This document shows, piece after piece, positions 13,820 through 15,269 of a stretch of DNA of 15,269 bases (position 1 is its first letter; every line of letters begins with the position of its first letter). Both the position numbers and the translations under genes were made by a program. The notes beneath the pieces are model-generated. The model had not been told where the DNA came from. It worked only from the letters and a program-made list of their open reading frames with translations, and searched no databases. Location: the NCBI GenBank assembly GCA_030638785.1, contig DAOWDY010000171.1, forward strand, positions 1 to 15,269, in the 5' to 3' direction. The DNA is from Candidatus Thorarchaeota archaeon. Its GTDB lineage: Archaea > Asgardarchaeota > Thorarchaeia > Thorarchaeales > Thorarchaeaceae.

Positions 13820-14788
13820 ATGTATAGAGTATTGGACTTGTTCTGTGGTGCAGGTGGATTCTCTCATGGATTCACTTCAATTATCAAAGGGAAGCACCTT
13901 GCAATAGATGCTGATCCTGTCCCCCTCAGAACGTACTCTGAGAACTATCCAGATGCAATGGTCCTGCAGAGAGATATTGGCTCACTTCATAGTAACGAGG
14001 TTCTTGACATAATGGGTGGCCCTCCTGATATCATCGTTGCTTCTCCTCCTTGTGAGGAATTCAGCCTAGCCAATCCAACTAGCGATAGTCCAGCTGCAGA
14101 GCGAATCTATGGTACAGGTACTGCCCGGTTGCTTCTAGATACTATTCGACTAATCAGTAATCTTTCTCCTCAGGTCTTTGTGATAGAAAATGTCGCGGCA
14201 CTGATGAAGGGTGGAGGAAAGGAGATTGCCCAGAATGAATTCAGCAGAATGGGGTTTGATGAAGTATACTTCAACCTCATTCGATCACATAAACATGGCA
14301 ATCCCTCAAAGCGGCTGAGGTTATTCATGAGCAATATCGAACTAGCTCTACCTAGAAAGCGACCACCCACAGTTATGGAGGCAATCAGCGATCTCCCTCC
14401 ACTTGATATTGATGCATTGCTCCAGTATTATGAACCTGTACCAAATCACAATCTAACTGTGGTGAGTGATGATAAGCAGAAGAAGATTCGAAAAACTTCT
14501 TGGGGTCGGGGTGCAAGATACTTCAGAACATCAAGAAAAAAGCCTCTACCTAACTGGGTACGTCTATATCCCGATATGGTATCGACCTCTATCATAGGAC
14601 TCTCACGATATATTCATCCATACCAAGACAGACTCTTGACAGTTCGAGAGCATGCTCGTCTGATGTCATATCCCGATGATTTCATATTCAAAGGACACCC
14701 AGAGAGCCAATACAATCAAGTAGGTGAATCGGTTCCCCCCCTAATATCCCGTCTAATTTCAGAGGAGGTAATAGCCCAAATTGACTGA
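13820..14788 (+). CDS. DNA (cytosine-5-)-methyltransferase
   Basis: A 322-residue C5-cytosine methyltransferase. Conserved motifs in order: I DLFCGAGGFSHGF (6-18), IV SPPCEEFS (75-82) with the catalytic C78, VI VIENV with E123 (121-125), VIII SKRLRLFM (163-170), IX-like LLTVREHARLMSYPDDF (272-288), X QYNQVGESVPPL (298-309). The target-recognition region between VIII and IX is short, about 100 residues. PPC is followed by EEFS and not the common QxFS, and motif VIII has SKRLR for the usual QRRxR. ATG 13820 has AGTGATGA just upstream. No restriction endonuclease is visible, so it is an orphan here; the next gene overlaps by 8 bases. Target sequence unknown; an RNA substrate (DNMT2-like) cannot be excluded. 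Confidence 0.9.
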   Translation: MYRVLDLFCGAGGFSHGFTSIIKGKHLAIDADPVPLRTYSENYPDAMVLQRDIGSLHSNEVLDIMGGPPDIIVASPPCEEFSLANPTSDSPAAERIYGTGTARLLLDTIRLISNLSPQVFVIENVAALMKGGGKEIAQNEFSRMGFDEVYFNLIRSHKHGNPSKRLRLFMSNIELALPRKRPPTVMEAISDLPPLDIDALLQYYEPVPNHNLTVVSDDKQKKIRKTSWGRGARYFRTSRKKPLPNWVRLYPDMVSTSIIGLSRYIHPYQDRLLTVREHARLMSYPDDFIFKGHPESQYNQVGESVPPLISRLISEEVIAQID

Positions 14789-15245
14789 TGATTCAAAGAA
14801 TGTGTTTGTAGTGCTACATAATGTTCATTCAGTTTCTCGATTGGTGGAAGCAGCTCAGGTTGTGTATGGCCTAGGTTTCTACAATTTTGTAGTGACCAGA
14901 GCTGAAGGGTCAGCAGCTCAGTCAGGTGTTCCTGATGCAAATCGTCTTGCAATTAAAATGAAACGCAACTTTACGGTTTTACCTGATCTTCGGGACGCAG
15001 TAGAGTTGTTCGAAGTTGACAAGCCTCTCATGATTGTATCACCTGTTCTGACAAAGGACCGGATTAAGTTTGATGAACTTAAGGGTCGTGTGAACTCTGG
15101 AGAGAGGATGATTATTGCTCTCTCAGGTGGTACCAGCTCATTCTCAAGAAAAGAGATGGACATTGGCGAGTGCGTATCCCTTGATGCTAAAGTTGACATT
15201 GGTCCTGCAGGAACTGCAGCAATCATACTACATGCTCTGAAGTAA
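14781..15245 (+). CDS. SPOUT-superfamily-like protein (COG4080 type), putative RNA methyltransferase
   Basis: A 154-residue cytoplasmic protein matching, by my recollection, the conserved archaeal COG4080 family described as SPOUT-like methylases and sometimes labelled RecB-family nuclease. Visible features are LHNVHSVSRLVEAAQVVYGLGF (about 12-33), the GSAAQSGVPDANRLA block (43-57), LPDLRDAVELF (67-77) and a Gly-rich C-terminus, ALSGGTSSFSRKE plus VDIGPAGTAAIILHAL, where a SPOUT knot would bind S-adenosylmethionine. The start is TTG 14781, overlapping the methyltransferase stop by 8 bases, with SD GGAGGT at 14764-14769; GTG 14802 is a less likely alternative. The activity of this family is not established as far as I know. 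Confidence 0.7.
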   Translation: MTDDSKNVFVVLHNVHSVSRLVEAAQVVYGLGFYNFVVTRAEGSAAQSGVPDANRLAIKMKRNFTVLPDLRDAVELFEVDKPLMIVSPVLTKDRIKFDELKGRVNSGERMIIALSGGTSSFSRKEMDIGECVSLDAKVDIGPAGTAAIILHALK

Positions 15246-15269
15246 TGGTTTCACTAACTATTTCTTTAC

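Noticed and set aside
1..15269. Mobile elements, CRISPR arrays, defence islands or tRNA genes
   Set aside because: No transposase, repeat array, terminal repeats or tRNA cloverleaf was found; the lone methyltransferase has no nuclease partner in the window.

Overview
The window is archaeal, and most likely from an Asgard archaeon; Thorarchaeota is my best guess, made from the mix of genes and not from any search. Supporting signs are an archaeal translation/RNA polymerase gene set (aIF5B, eL24, eS28, eL7, Rpo3 with ferredoxin clusters, eL18, uL13, uS9, Rpo10, uS2), sn-glycerol-1-phosphate dehydrogenase for archaeal lipids, the archaeal form of the mevalonate pathway, an Arf-like small GTPase, an archaeal SRP RNA, TATA-like boxes, and many GTG/TTG starts preceded by good Shine-Dalgarno (SD) sites. 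The window is gene-dense, with no mobile element, CRISPR array or tRNA visible.

Layout. (1) 2-1108 (+): the 3' part of a regulator with two winged-helix domains. (2) About 1110-1380 (-): a GC-rich stretch without a gene that folds as SRP RNA. (3) 1426-4928: infB (-), ndk (+), rpl24e, rps28e and rpl7ae (all -). This is the well-known archaeal order L7Ae-S28e-L24e-ndk-infB, but with ndk turned round in place. The rpl7ae leader contains a near-ideal kink-turn over its own SD, which suggests feedback by L7Ae. (4) 5050-6747: G1P dehydrogenase (-) and an Arf-like GTPase (+), divergent. (5) 6912-9812 (+): rpoD, rpl18e, rpl13, rps9, rpoN, rps2, a tightly packed operon with a structured leader; rpoK and eno, often found between rpoN and rps2, are absent. 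(6) 13663-9824 (-): mevalonate kinase, a UbiD-type decarboxylase, and the aconitase-X large and small subunits. This matches the archaeal route mevalonate -> 5-phosphomevalonate -> anhydromevalonate phosphate -> isopentenyl phosphate. It converges on rps2 with an 11-bp gap, and a hairpin terminator lies inside the end of the small-subunit gene. (7) 13820-15245 (+): an orphan cytosine-C5 methyltransferase overlapping a SPOUT-like (COG4080-type) protein.

Together the window joins translation, transcription and protein targeting (ribosomal proteins, RNAP subunits, IF5B, SRP RNA) with ether-lipid precursor supply (mevalonate module and G1PDH). The most striking non-protein signals are the L7Ae-leader kink-turn, the SRP RNA with an unusual helix-8 loop, and the hairpin in the rpoD leader.
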